Below are positions 22,621-34,459 of a stretch of DNA of 64,000 nt, piece by piece. Below the pieces are notes generated by a model. The model ran no database searches and was not told where the DNA came from. It saw only the letters and a program-made list of their open reading frames with translations. The stretch comes from Talpa occidentalis. Its lineage: Eukaryota; Chordata; Mammalia; Eulipotyphla; Talpidae. How positions within the stretch are numbered: the first letter of the stretch is position 1; each line of letters starts with the position of its first letter. The translations under genes were made by a program, and so were the position numbers. The DNA lies in contig NW_023603184.1 in assembly GCF_014898055.3 (NCBI RefSeq), positions 30,110,808-30,174,807 of the forward strand. The letters run 5' to 3'.

Positions 22621-23830
22621 ATCTGGACAACTGCCTTGATATAAATCTTTAAACATAGGCATCCACCTCCAATGCCATATACCTCCTCCATTTACTACCC
22701 TGCCCACAGTTCGTCAGACAGTGGTAGGCATAGGTAATCAGTAGGCTGGGCATTAGACTACAGGGTGTCCTAGCATGAGAATTTTGTCCAAATAAATGAT
22801 AATTAACTCTGTCAATGATTTTTTTCTTTCAAGAAACAGAACTGGAGAGACAAAAAAAGAAAAACCCCATCAGCAAGAGCAGAAACTAAGACAGAAAGAA
22901 AGCAGTATTCAGACTTTCTGAGTAAGCAGAAACCATGAATAAACAAGAACCCTGAGCAAACAAAAGCCACTAGACAGCAAAAAGACACTCAGAGTAATGA
23001 CAAGTGATAGAAGATAGCCAAGAAAACATTAGATTCTTAGGAGAGAGAGTCAATGGCCAGGCTGGGATGCAAGGTCCACCCTGGAGCCAAGGTGGAGCGA
23101 GCTCCTGTGTGACGGAGCAGGAGAATGGTGCTAGCAGGCGGTGTCTACAGGTGTGCATCAGCGCTGAGTTCAGATGGAATCAGTACTGTGGATGCCGCAA
23201 TCACACAGGAGCCAAAATTAGGAGGGTGCAAGGAAGCCAGAGAAAGCAGAGGAAACCAGTCTGCTGAGAAAAGCAGAAAAGTGTAGCAGACGCTCGGAGA
23301 GAAGCCTGGATGGCAGATGATGCAGCCACGTGAGAGATGGAGCTGTTTCTAATCTTCCTGTTTCAGTCCCATCCCAGAGGGGCCTGACTGTGCTGACCCC
23401 TGCACTTTAATGCCCCTGAAGATTGCCATCTGTTTCTGTGCAGAGCAGCTCCTTTTCTATTTGTATTGGAGTGAGCATTTTTATGCATTGGGGATAAAGA
23501 TGGTACATTTGACTGGAAGTTTCTTGCTATCTACTTATCTTTCAGGATGGAGCATGGCAGACAAGGTACAAAAGGTGGAAAATATAAATGGTTAGTGTGA
23601 AGAAGAACAAACTGGAACCACCCAAGGCATTTTGCGTAACTTCTCTCATTTCACCTGTAGTATGAAGGAGGTCACTGATGAGACTCCTAAAGGGGAAAGA
23701 CTGTCCATCCTCATTAGTTACAGATTCTGTATTTGCAGATTTGCAAACTCACAAAAACTTATTCATAACCACAAATCAATACTCTTAGAGTTCTCAAGGT
23801 CATTTTGAAGACATGAGCAGAGTGGTGAAA
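22621..23830. other. Unassigned, partly purine-rich sequence
   Basis: 22850-23300 is rich in AGAAAG and CAGAAA text and could be an old LTR or retroposon, but I could not find borders. Open frames at 23004-23267 show no motif. Confidence 0.4.
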
Positions 23831-23834
23831 CACT

Positions 23835-24630
23835 TGAGTTGTCAATATGCACGTTCCCAGCTGAGGTAAGCAATGCTCTGCCTTCTTGTTTCAGCTCTGA
23901 TACTGTAAACAAGTTTCCCTTTTGCAGTCTTTTTAGTGCCACATGTTTTGCACATTTTTGTGCTGCTTGTTGGTGATTTTGCTATTTAAAATGGCCCCTA
24001 AGAACCAAATAAGACATCAGTGCAAAAAATAATAACAGTACAAAACACAATAAAGCAAAAACAGACAATTATAAACCAGAGACATCCTGCAGGGGAGGCA
24101 GAGGGAGAGGGATCAGAGGGAGGAAGGGAGGAGCACAGGGGACTGTGGTGATGGTACATGGGTGCCTTGGGGAAGGAAATTCTATGGGGACTCAATCTGA
24201 GGGGGTGGGGGAAAGCAAATATTATCTAAAAAAATTTAAAAAGATAAATGTTAAAGTAAAAAAATAAAATAAAAAATAAATGGCTTCCAAATACAATGTT
24301 GAAGGACTGTCTAGTGTTCCTAAGCACAGCAGGCTGTGCTTACAGAGAAAATATATGTGTTAGATATATTTTGTTCAGGCATGCAAGCTTGGGACTATGA
24401 GATTAATGTTAATGAGTCAATAACAAATATTAAATAAAGTGCATTTAAACAGAAACACAAACAATGAGTTTTAAGTATTGATGGTTGACAAAAATGTTGT
24501 GATTAGGGGTTCCAGGAATTTAACTTTATATTTCCCTTAGGAGTAATAGTTTAGTATATGCTTATTCAGCATGCACAGAGACTTTATAGAACATAACTAT
24601 CATGAAAGACAAGAATCAGCTGTAACAGCT
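23835..24630 (+). mobile_element. Tigger-type DNA transposon remnant
   Basis: Text such as TTGGTGATTTTGCTATTTAAAATGG, CTGTCTAGTGTTCCTAAGC, GAGAAAATATATGTGTTAGA, TGACAAAAATGTTGTGAT and the terminal ACTTTATAGAACATAACTA block is in the order of the TcMar-Tigger consensus. An L1 interrupts it. No transposase frame survives. Confidence 0.7.
24003..24285 (+). mobile_element. L1 3' UTR fragment inside Tigger remnant
   Basis: Contains the ATTATAAACCAGAGACA block shared with the minus-strand L1 at 14649-15215, a G/A-rich 3' UTR, and an A-rich end. AAATGGC occurs at both junctions and may be the target-site duplication. Confidence 0.75.
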
Positions 24631-25927
24631 CCAGGATCAGGCAATCTGTAGAAAGTGGAGTGTCCAGCTCCAAAGTCATACCTCTTTAATTCTGGATGCC
24701 TGTGCTCTTTCCTTCCTTCCAGAAAAGAAAGAAAATGCTGCTGCTTAGCTTCCAGTATTCCTTCTACTGCATAATGCTGCCTTCACTACAACTTCACCAG
24801 CACTAGTGTGGGAAATGAACAGGTATGAAGCAACTTTGAAAGATGGAACACCAGCTATGTGAAGGCTGGGATAGAGATGTGTAACACATTTGCCATCACT
24901 CAGCGCTTAAATATATGTGGCAGGTATTGATAATCTATTATAGCTCCTTTTTGTGCTTAAGCCTAGATGGAGTTTCACAATCTTTCTCAACACAAAACTG
25001 TTAGTCAGAATTGGCATCTAAGATGAAACATTTATCTTCTTTACATGATCACCTGCGTCCTAAGATTAGGCAAACACTTGAAGTATCTCAGTTGCTGGCT
25101 TTCAGGAACTTCAGAGTTTAAGCAAATCAGTCTGTTTCAAATCCTTGACCTTTGTGGTAGCTCTGAGTATCTAGCTAACTCTGCTTTGGAAAGATTTTTC
25201 TGGATTCTTTTGTATAAAACTTTGCTCTTGAAAGATTCCTTTCCTTCTCAACTTTGAATGGTCTACCCCTAAAACAAGGGCTTAGAGTTGGTACTCAGTG
25301 AAGTTTGTTGAATGAATGCCTGAGGACCTAGCTTGACACGAATCTTCCCCAAGGAGAAATAACTCTGATGTAGACCAGTGACAGAAAGGAAACATGAAAG
25401 GCACAAAGTAGGACCAGCATGTTAGGGGATAGAGTTTTCAGAGGAAATACTCAAGAGATTATAAATATAAGCTGAACTGGAGCAACATCCTGTTGGATTG
25501 CTTAGCTTCTTTTCTCTTTATGTTCTCGCTTCCCATGATTTACATCTTTATGGTGGTAAATTGGATCTGGAAATCTCAACCAGGAATAGAGTGGAGTCGT
25601 TAGAGCGAGGAGGCATGAGGGACACTGCTTGAGCTGGGAGCTAGTTTTGACTCTGAACTAAAGGTCTCCAACCTTCAGTTTCTAGACCTGCTGGGCCCCA
25701 GTGCTGCTCATTCTCACATATGGGGTCAGTCCTCTCACCCTTTATCTGCCTATTCCAGCTCCTTTTCCTCAACCCAGACTCCTTTCCCCTTTTTCTCTCT
25801 TCTATCAAGCACAGCAGATGGGATCTTAGAGAAAATAGGGATGAGGGCGTGCAAGGTGAGACTAGGAAAAGATTCATGGGAGCCTACGGGGGGAATGTTG
25901 CTTTGGAGTTAATATAGCATGGGAGTC
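24631..25927. other. Unassigned noncoding sequence
   Basis: No gene. The phrase GTTTGTTGAATGAATGCCTG near 25305 suggests a small L2 scrap. Confidence 0.4.
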
Positions 25928-25944
25928 AGATTAGATTAGATCTT

Positions 25945-26211
25945 TTTTTTTTTTAAAGATTTATTTATTTATTTATGCAAGCACTGGGTACAGTTAGAAG
26001 CGCGGGAGGGTGAGAGAATTCACCAGAGCCAGAGCAGGGAACAGAACAGGCAGACTGATGAAGTACACTGCTGAGGGGAGCAGCGGGCGGCAGGAGAGGT
26101 CTATGCACCATGTGGGACCCTCGCCCGGTGGCCAGGGATCGAACTGGCGCCACAGAGGCTGCGGGCAGCTTCACAGCCCAGCGCTCAACCGCTGCACCAT
26201 GGGGGTGGCCC
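25945..26211 (-). mobile_element. Younger T+ SINE
   Basis: Near-consensus minus-strand copy with 17 bp duplications AGATTAGATTAGATCTT at 25928-25944 and AGATTAGATTAAATCTT at 26212-26228 (one mismatch). Confidence 0.95.
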
Positions 26212-26339
26212 AGATTAGATTAAATCTTGTGAGGTTTCTGAACCATGTTAGTTATTATTGGAAGTAATTTTTCAGTCAAAATCTCTGCCCTGTGTTGGGA
26301 AAACTACAAGAAACCTGAGCTTCCTAACCCGCAGCTAGA

Positions 26340-26530
26340 TCTGTAGAATGAGTGCAATACTTTAGGCAGCAGGACGTGGTGACAAAGTACATAAGACGTG
26401 GGCTTTAGAGTCAGATGGTGTTGGGTTACCTCTTACTGACTCTGTGATTTAGGGCAGCTTTTTTTAAATCACTCTGGATTTCAGTTCTTTCACTTATTTA
26501 GTTCTGTCAGATGCCTTACATATAAGGTAA
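26340..26530 (+). repeat. MIR fragment
   Basis: GTGGGCTTTAGAGTCAGATG followed by CTCTTACTGACTCTGTGATTT and GGATTTCAGTTCTTTCA is MIR core order. Confidence 0.75.
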
Positions 26531-27136
26531 ATGTATGTATCTGATGGATTCATGATGGGTAAAAGAAATGAGGTCTATAAAGTTTTTATGATGTATGCGT
26601 AGGAAACTCAAATGGCTTTTACGGTTGTCATTAGTAATATGATCGTCTTGTGGTATTTACTTGCACATGATGAGGTATTTCCTTTTCTTCTTATCTCTGA
26701 GAATGAAAGCAACATGGACTGAGATGAAGACAGGTACTGGTAGGGTCATGTGAGTATGTGTCTAGGAAGCAGTCCTGATAGTGTATGTGTCAAGAAGCCT
26801 GCAGGATTCCCCAGTAGAGACTATAATGGGGGCTCTGGAGACCGTTAGTTCCCAAGATTATAGGGTGATTAACTAGGAAAAGCATGAAAGACTTACTTTG
26901 GGAAAGTTTGCTTCCATTTCTGCCCTGACTCTGCAGCCCTGTGGGTAAGAAGGGGTCATCATCAACTTAACCGAGAAATGAACCAATAAACTGGACTGCT
27001 ATTAAGTTACTGTAAACCTTAACACATTTGGTTTAACCCCCCCTCCCAGTTTCTGGGATGTTTAGATTCTCACTAAATGCATACCCCCTCCCCCACCACT
27101 GCCCGAATATTATTCCAGTGTTTGCCCCTCATGCAT

Positions 27137-27660
27137 TGTGTTAGTTTTCCAATGCTGGTCTAACAACTCATCGTTTACTTGTGTAATGTTATAGTTTTGG
27201 AGGTCAGAAGACCAAAGCAGGTCTCATTGGACCAAAATCAAGATATCTGCAGAGCTGTGTTCCTTTGTAGAGGCTTTGGTGGGAACTATTGGTTCCTTAT
27301 TTTTTATGGCTTCTAGGGATCTCCTGTATTTCTTGGCTCATGGCTTCCTTCTGTCTTTAAAACCACATCAAGTCACCCAAACCTATCATCACATTTCCTT
27401 CTTGTGTTATTTACTGGCTCTTCTGCTTCTCATTCCACATTTAAGAACCCCTGTGTGTTTACATTGGGCCCACCTGAATAATGCATTATAACCTCCTTAT
27501 ATGAAGGGCAGCTAGTTGGCAACCTTAATTCCATTTTCAACCCTTGCCGTAATTCTAATATTACAAGACATTCTCCCTTGCCAGAAAGCACCACATATTC
27601 ATATATTCCAGCAGTTAGGCTGTGGATGTTTGGGGGCCAATCTTCTGCCTTTAACAACCA
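27137..27660 (-). mobile_element. MLT1-type MaLR LTR, minus strand
   Basis: Reverse-strand MLT1 landmarks: GTGTTAGTTTTCCAATGCTG, TAGTTTTGGAGGTCAGAAG, CAAAATCAAGATATCTGCAG, and near the far end GATGTTTGGGGGCCAAT. Strongly diverged. Confidence 0.68.
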
Positions 27661-28189
27661 TTATTCATTGTGAACTATTCTCTCATTCTAGAATTAGGAC
27701 AGAAACCAGTGCACTCCCTCAGATATTGGGCTTGAGCCATGGTGTCTAAGAATCACTTTCTGAGGAATTGGTCTCTGTTTGACCCAATTGGCCCTTTAAA
27801 TAAAGTGACCCATGATGCCTTACACTGAGTATGAGGGTGATCTGACTGCTCTGCCCAAACAGGTGGGTAGGAGAAGCTAGTCTTTATTTCTTCAACAATC
27901 TTTAGATTCCTTGTTACGATAGCTGGGTTGATAGGTTCAATTTTTCTTTGATGAGTATTTTCAAACACAAGAAGTCTGTCTGTTCATTTATGTCAAAGCC
28001 TTATCTGATAGTACTTTCATTAACTCGATTAATGCCTGAGGCAGTTTACACAGTCTACAAAATCATTAACTGCCAGTTCCTAAATCTACCTAGAGGTGAC
28101 CTGTACTTTTTTAGACACATGTATAAAGACACACTTATATACATACACAGTGATCAGTGTGGTGGTAAAAAGGTGTTACACAAATGTTA

Positions 28190-28428
28190 AAGGTGTATTA
28201 GGAGAAGGATTAGAAGGAAGGGAGCTAACATTTATTGCAAAACTGTTCTGTGCCAGGAACTTTGTATTCGTATACTCACTTTAATTTTCATTACCATGAA
28301 GGAAAGAAACTTTTATTACCTCCATTTTACAAATGGGAAAATTGTGGCCTAAAAATCACATAGCTATTAAGGTCTCAATGTGTACTATCTAGACTATCTG
28401 ATTCCAAAACTTTTATTCATTACCTTTT
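28190..28428 (-). repeat. MIR fragment
   Basis: CTAACATTTATTGCAAAAC, CTGTGCCAGGAACTTTG and CTCCATTTTACAAATGGG are reverse-strand MIR phrases. Confidence 0.75.
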
Positions 28429-28442
28429 ACCAGATCAGCTCT

Positions 28443-28537
28443 CTCTCTCTTTTTTTTTTTTTAGGAAGGGAACATTTTAATATTACAAGACAAAATATTA
28501 TCATCTTGTACATCTCTAAAGAAATCATGTTTCTGTC
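28443..28537 (-). mobile_element. 95 bp retrocopy of an mRNA 3' end
   Basis: Poly(T) at 28450-28462 with duplications ACCAGATCAGCTCT at 28429-28442 and ACCAGACCAGCTCT at 28538-28551. In sense the insert ends AATATTAAAATGTTCCC, TTCCT and A-run, so an ATTAAA signal sits about 15 bases before the tail. It matches none of the repeats here: a 5'-truncated copy of an unidentified pol II transcript. Confidence 0.68.
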
Positions 28538-28559
28538 ACCAGACCAGCTCTTAAAATAA

Positions 28560-29680
28560 GACAAATGGAGCAGAATATGGATGATCACACTGAGATTTGT
28601 GGAACTAGCCTTAGAGTTCCACAGAGTCATCCAGGAACTCCTCACACAGGAGTGAAGGTACTTGGTAAGAGGCAAGCAGAATGGGCGTCCTGCCCACCTT
28701 CAATCAGACCAGTTCTGCTGTTATCACTTTTCCATATTGGGATGCAATGTAATATCGCAAAAGGAAAAAGATGGAGTATAGCACTAACATAACCTCCTGA
28801 GGGTCATTTTAGCCTTTTGAATGTCTAGACTGGAATCTAACCCTACAGCCCTGTGATTCTGGGACATTTGTCATAGTTGTCCTCAGTTGATTGAGCAGTT
28901 CTTCCAGTGTCTTGGTTATTCACTGAATGTGCCTCAGGAACTTTGGTAGAGGTGGTGCTCTCTAGAACAAAATGGTCACTTCAGGTAGTGAGTGATGCAG
29001 GGGTTATTGAGATAGAGAAGAGGCAAGTTTCCCTCAGACACTTATCTGCACTGTAGACAGAATGTATGCTGATGAAGAGGGGAAGTCAGATTCCTGTTGG
29101 AGATGGTGCTGATCAAGCCCTAGACAGCGGAAGTTGCTACAGAAAAGGAAGCTCTCACGCTGATGATGAATGGGGTAAGGAGAGGTACACAGATCTTTTG
29201 AGAATCATTACTTGTAGGGACTATATATATGATTAGGATATTAATATCCTCCATTCTGAGACTCTACTGCACTTGTCACTGATTGGCTCACAGTGAGTCA
29301 ATATGATACTCTCAAAGCAAGCAGAGTCCCATTAAAGTATCACTTATTTAAATTAAAGGAGATAACAACTTCGAAAATCTAAAGTCAGCATCTCATAAGC
29401 TACAATGTCTGAGTGAGTCACCATTTAACAAAGACAACAAGTACAACGAAGTCCAGATCTTCTCTTCATTTTAAGAGCATGCTTAATCTCTGCTGCCCTG
29501 AGTTACTTAGTCATCCATCAGGAAAGAATATTCAAAGAATACCCAACATTTATTGATGGACCACTTTAATCCTTACAATAATGAACTTGTATAACTCAAA
29601 AATCTCAAAATGTCCTCTCAAATCCATCTTACCCCACTTCTGTAGTAACAAGGTTCCCAGTTCTTAGCTGTGCACAAGGC
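28560..29680. other. Unassigned noncoding sequence
   Basis: No recognised gene or repeat. Confidence 0.4.
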
Positions 29681-29689
29681 TGCCTAGAG

Positions 29690-30060
29690 CGTCCCAGCCT
29701 CCCTTGCTATCAGGTGTGACCATGCGACTACATTCTTACCAGTGATACAAGCAGAAGGGGTGTATGGCAGCTTCAGTTTTCCTCAGAAGACATGCCCTTT
29801 GTCTCTTCTTCATCCTCCTGTCCTCCATCCTGCTTCCTGGATGCAATGGATGCTCCTCTGGTCACCAGCTTGGACCATAACGGGGAGGCCCATGCCTGAG
29901 AATGAGGGGCAGTGAGATGAGCCTGGGCACCTGAGGATAGAGGAGAGCAGCTCTGGATTTTCTACCTCAGCACTTTGCTGTGAGTGAAAAATGAACTATG
30001 TCATTTTAAACCATTTATAGCATGTTTCTTGCTCACAGCCAATACTAATGCAAACTGATA
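29690..30060 (+). repeat. Probable old MaLR/MLT1-related repeat
   Basis: CTATCAGGTGTGACCATG, GCTTGGACCATAACGGGGAGG and the GAGCCTGGGCACC block resemble a common mammalian LTR-type repeat. Family name uncertain. Confidence 0.45.
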
Positions 30061-30064
30061 TACC

Positions 30065-30205
30065 CTATGTGTTAGCAACTATATTATTCCAGTGTTTCAA
30101 ATGAGGAAATTGCAACTTTGTCAGATTAAATCACTTTCCCAAATCACCCACTCTGCAGGAGTCAGAATTCGAACCCTGATTTTTGCCAAAGTCCATGTGC
30201 TTTCT
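30065..30205 (-). repeat. MIR fragment
   Basis: TTTCAAATGAGGAAATTGC and AGTCAGAATTCGAACCCTG are reverse-strand MIR phrases. Confidence 0.75.
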
Positions 30206-31000
30206 TCCTTCTAAGTATTCACTTTCAGGTGAACCCTAGGTGGGTGATAGTTTTTGCCTTATGTGGCTGGCAAGAGATTTTCAGCAAGGCCCTCTCACAG
30301 TGTCTAGTCATGAATGTACTGCTTCCACTTTGCTCCTCTGTCATCTTTCAAAAATAAAATTTATGAGCCACAAGGGTCATGGTGAGACTCAATTACATTT
30401 TACCCTGATAGTCTTGGGATGTTATAGCACCTGCCAGGGGTCTGACTTGCATGAAGATTCTTAGTCCTTCTAGGAGAAATGGTAAAAAAGGAGACCCTAG
30501 AGTGATAGGTGGTTGATACCTTGAGCAAAGAGGGAATGAATAAGTAGGCTCTGATCCTAGGAGGAAGACAGAGGTCTGGTGGTAGAAAATCAGAGAACTG
30601 ACTTGAAGTGACAGTGGGGTGACGGTGAGCAGTGAGAGGGCATATCCATCTTATTAGAGACACAAATCAGATTGATGAGGGAGTCTGAAGTAGATGCTGT
30701 TACCAGGTGATCTCAGCACAAACTGTAAATAATGAAAAGGGCTATCTGTGGTGTGATTAAATAATACTAGCTCTGGTCATGGTGATCAAGGCTGGGAGAT
30801 GGGGGAGGCAAATTGGCAGCACCGGCAGAAATAATGGAGCAAATGGACACTCTACTCTTGAATGCACACATCTCCATCAAGTGTCGAGTCAGAACTATTG
30901 GTGGATAATGGCTGGTGGCTGAATTATTTGCAGACCTTGTAAAGACATGGCTGGGGCACATCTGACAACATAGTCCTTAGAAACTGGGAGGGGACATTAA
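30206..31000. other. Unassigned noncoding sequence
   Basis: Nothing named. Confidence 0.4.
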
Positions 31001-31009
31001 AAATTTATA

Positions 31010-31290
31010 TTTTATAAATGACATTAAAGTTCAGATATTGTCAATTCCACATACATGAGATACAATTCTTAGAAACAGAAAGTAGAGCAGTGGTTACAGG
31101 TCTGGAGCGAGGGGGGGAATGGGAAGTTGTTTAGTGGGTACAGAGCTCTGGTTTGGGACGATGAAAAAGATAGTGGTGATGTTGCACTACAATCTGAATG
31201 TACCTGATGCCACTGAACTACTATATATTTTAAAATGGTTGCAACAGTAAATTTTGTTATTTTTATCTTACTACGCAAAAAATATGTTTA
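31010..31290 (+). mobile_element. Old L1 3' end
   Basis: GAGCAGTGGTTACAGGTCTG, GTGGTGATGTTGCACTACAA, TCTGAATGTACCTGATGCC and ATTTTAAAATGGTTGCAAC are the final L1M 3' UTR text before an A-rich end. Confidence 0.8.
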
Positions 31291-31750
31291 ATTATGCAGC
31301 CATACATTTCCCCCCCCTCCCTCTACCTCCCATTGAGGAGAAGGAGCTCCAGGGAACCTAGCACTGTAGCTAGAAATCCTGTACTATTATCTCTGTTCTG
31401 CATTTAACTGCTTCTGATTCTAGACATTGTCCATTTGGGATCATTCCTTGTTCCTCAGACTTAATGAAGATTTAGCTTCTGAGGCTCAACTGCAGATATA
31501 TATTCCTAAGGTATATTTGCTCTTCCCCTCTATCAAATATATCCCAGCTGCTCTGGGAAACTCTGTACCCTTGTTCCCCAAAGCTGTTTCCACCTCCAGG
31601 GTCACGCTTCTGCTTATGGCCCTGCCTGGCCTAATCTAACTCTCCTCAAGGGCAAATCAGATAACCTAATCATCTAGACCCACACCACTGTCTCCTTTTA
31701 CTCACCCCCTATACTCCAGAACTAGAGCATTTATCATCTACACACCATCT
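31291..31750. other. Unassigned, possibly L2-derived
   Basis: Pyrimidine-rich text reminiscent of reverse-strand L2, without firm landmarks. Confidence 0.3.
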
Positions 31751-32176
31751 TGTGACACCCCCAGGGGGGGCGGGGGTGATAAGAGCTGAGGTCATGGCTA
31801 ACCAGGCCGCCCTGGGGATAAGAAAACAGAATATCAGACAGACCAACCCCAGCATCCACATAGACTAGCAGAGAGGCCCATGAGTGGGCAGCAACTCACA
31901 TGGCCAGACTGAGGGTCAGGGAGCTCTGGCAACAGAACCCACAGACCATTTTATTTCTTGATTTTGCTTTCTTTCCCTCTAGAACACAGATGAGAGCTGA
32001 CGCCTCCCTGATCAGTGAGAGCTTGATGATATTGCCTCAATTACCTGACTCCACAATGTAGAATAACATAGCTTTCCCTAGCTTTTTGGGAATTTTCAGA
32101 GGTTTATGCTCTTTTGAACCTCTCCGCCTCTGTGCTTCTGAATTCAATTGTGTTAGCTCTAATTTGCCCTTAGTCA
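31751..32176 (-). mobile_element. ERV LTR, minus strand
   Basis: Read on the minus strand there is U3 text AAAATTCCCAAAAAGCTAGG, AAATAAAATGG (AATAAA signal near plus 31953), and U5 ending GGGGGTGTCACA. Ends fit TG...CA at 31751 and about 32176; the right border is approximate and no duplication is seen. Probably ERV1 class. Confidence 0.5.
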
Positions 32177-32199
32177 GCTCAAAAGGAAAATTGAGTTCT

Positions 32200-32290
32200 T
32201 TCACGAGTTACTCGTATCCAAAACACCTGTTTTACAGATGGGGCAACTGGAGAGGTTAAGTAACATGTGATGAACATTTATAATTTGGGG
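32200..32290 (-). repeat. MIR fragment
   Basis: TGTTTTACAGATGGGGCAAC and GAGAGGTTAAGTAACATG are reverse-strand MIR text. Confidence 0.7.
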
Positions 32291-32769
32291 GACTTTTTTA
32301 TTAGACTTTGGTGGTGGTGGGGGATGCTGTTACGTTTTACAGTGCTCAGTCCTCTGTAATCTTGCATAACTGGACCACCCCATTCTTTATCTACCCTAAA
32401 TTTACCCATCCCAGAAGGCCTCTGAATTTCATATTCTTCTTTCCTTTTACACAGAAAGGATTTCCACTCTCATATTCAAGCAGTTATCAGAATATTTCTT
32501 CTCAAGCAGTTAATTCTTCTCTAATAAGAACCCTACTACTAATCTTTAACATAATACAATTTTCTCTATAGTTACACTTGCCTAGTTTTATATTTTCTAA
32601 AATCAGCCAAACCAAATATTTTCAAAATAAAAACTCTCAGACTCACTCAGAGTAAAATTAAAAATTTAAACACCCAAAGTCAGACCTCACATGAAAGCAC
32701 TTCCTGTATTTAACCCACATGGATACCCTCTTTCTCCAACCTCCATGGATCATGCAGCAATTCCTTAAC

Positions 32770-33020
32770 TTGCCCATGCATATACTTGTCACCTGGGGAT
32801 CTTTGGGACACAATTCTTACCCAAGCTACAGGGGTTCTAATTTAGTAGATGAAGGTGGGGCCTAGGACTCTGCATCCTAAAATTCCTTAATTATTATTTA
32901 GGAACACTAATTGCATTGGCTTCATTTCAAAGGCTCAGTAGCCACATGTGGCTAGTATCTGCCATGCCAGATAGCGAATTTACAGAACATTTCTATCACT
33001 CCTGAAGTTCCAGCGAATGG
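32770..33020. repeat. MER5-like and another DNA-transposon-like scrap
   Basis: ACTTGTCACCTGGGGATC and GGTTCTAATTTAGTAGATG suggest MER5A; GTAGCCACATGTGGCTAG with AACATTTCTATCACTCC suggests a second small DNA-transposon fossil. Names are tentative. Confidence 0.5.
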
Positions 33021-33226
33021 CACTCATCTAGGCCATGTGCTGCCTATGACACTTACTGTATTGTTTATTAGCAAATGTCACTTTGCCCACCATCATTCTT
33101 CTACCTTCCAGACTCTTACCATGCCATCTGCACTATCATACCCTAGCAAGAAAACTCTCCTATAGCCTAAGCACCTTCTCTGTTCTCTCTGTATCTTGGC
33201 CTCAACTTACTTCAGGGCCAGGATAG

Positions 33227-33653
33227 TGTAGGGTCAGGACAGGACACATTGCAGGTTTTCTGATCCAGCAGACTGGGTAAAGGAGGAGAGAGTCCCGGAG
33301 ACCTCAGCGGGTTTTCAGGCTTTTATTGGGGTTCACCAGGCATATGGCAGGCAAGGGTGCTGGGGGGCCAGGAGGTTGGTAGTCTTCCCAGCCCCCAGCA
33401 AATCCTCATTCTATCTGGGCTCTCTGGTGTTTTCTCTGCTTCTCTGCCCTTCTGTTTGTTCTGCTGCTTCTTGGCTTCTGCTGGCATCCCCGTGACACCG
33501 ACCTTAAAAAGCATAGTCTCAGCCCAGGTGAATCCCATCTGCCTATGCCCACACCCTATTCCAGGTGCCCGCCATCAGGCATGCATTCAGGGCCGCAAGG
33601 AGCCATCATCTATCCTGATGGCGGGAGGGCAGAAAAGCCTGACATTTTCTGCA
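33227..33653 (-). mobile_element. Solo ERV LTR with GATAG duplication
   Basis: On the minus strand it starts TGCAGAAAATGTCAGGC, has a TTTTTAAGG TATA-like box, CCCCAATAAAAGCCTG (poly(A) signal near plus 33326-33331), and ends CCTGACCCTACA. The 5 bp GATAG flanks it at 33222-33226 and 33654-33658. The layout (short U3, AATAAAAGCC at R, C-rich U5) resembles class I gammaretrovirus-like LTRs. The 116-codon frame crossing it on the plus strand is antisense noise. Confidence 0.78.
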
Positions 33654-33884
33654 GATAGGATGTTGAGGTTCTCTTTGCCCCTAGTACGTGTTTCTACACT
33701 CTTGTGAAAGACTCAGCCATTTAGAGCCTAGTGCTATTGCTATTATTTTTCTCACCATTTTTACAGTCTTACTATCAGCCTTCCACTCCTTCATTGAAGA
33801 CTTTTACACCTGGCTCACAATATCCTTGTTTACCTCAAACCTTGCTGTTGTGACCTGCTCACCTCCAGCTAAGAATAAGAACTA

Positions 33885-34050
33885 ACTCTTGTTATGTGCC
33901 AGTCACTGGTCTAAGAAATCAGCATGTTATATATTCACTCATGTGATTCTATGACAGCCCTAAAAGATAGGTCACTTATCGTTATCTCCATTTTACAGAT
34001 GAGGAAGCAGTTAAATAATCTGCTGGTGGTTGTGCCTCCGTCAAGTAGTG
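33885..34050 (-). repeat. MIR fragment
   Basis: TTGTTATGTGCCAGTCACTG and CTCCATTTTACAGATGAGG are reverse-strand MIR landmarks. Confidence 0.8.
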
Positions 34051-34254
34051 AAGGATGCATCTACACTAGGCACTCATCCATTCTAAATTTTCTCCTAGTG
34101 ATGTTCTTTCATTCAGCCTCAGTTATCTACTTCTACAGCTATCTCATGAACTCTGCCATCACCTCTACGTGTGTCATCTTCTAATCACTATGTCAGGCAT
34201 CCCACCCTCTGACCACTTCTCTCTCCCTCCATGGGTCAATGAAAACACCTGTAA

Positions 34255-34450
34255 AAGTAAAGGAAATAATAGCAACATTTATATAGTCCAGTGTTAATTC
34301 ATTTATTGCTACAACAATTCTGTGACAACAGCAGGTATTAGTATCGTTTCACAGATAAGGAAATTGAAACACAGAGAGGTTAAGTTACTTGCTGAATGTC
34401 ATGTAGCTCATTGATGACAGAGTCAAAGTTTGAATGTAGTCAGGTTACCT
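34255..34450 (-). repeat. MIR fragment
   Basis: TTCACAGATAAGGAAATTG, ACACAGAGAGGTTAAGTTAC and a CTTGCTGAATGTCATGTAGC block. Confidence 0.82.
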
Positions 34451-34459
34451 ACTAGGTTC

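Noticed and set aside
33357..33707. 116-codon plus-strand open frame
   Set aside because: It lies antisense across a solo LTR and extends past its border.
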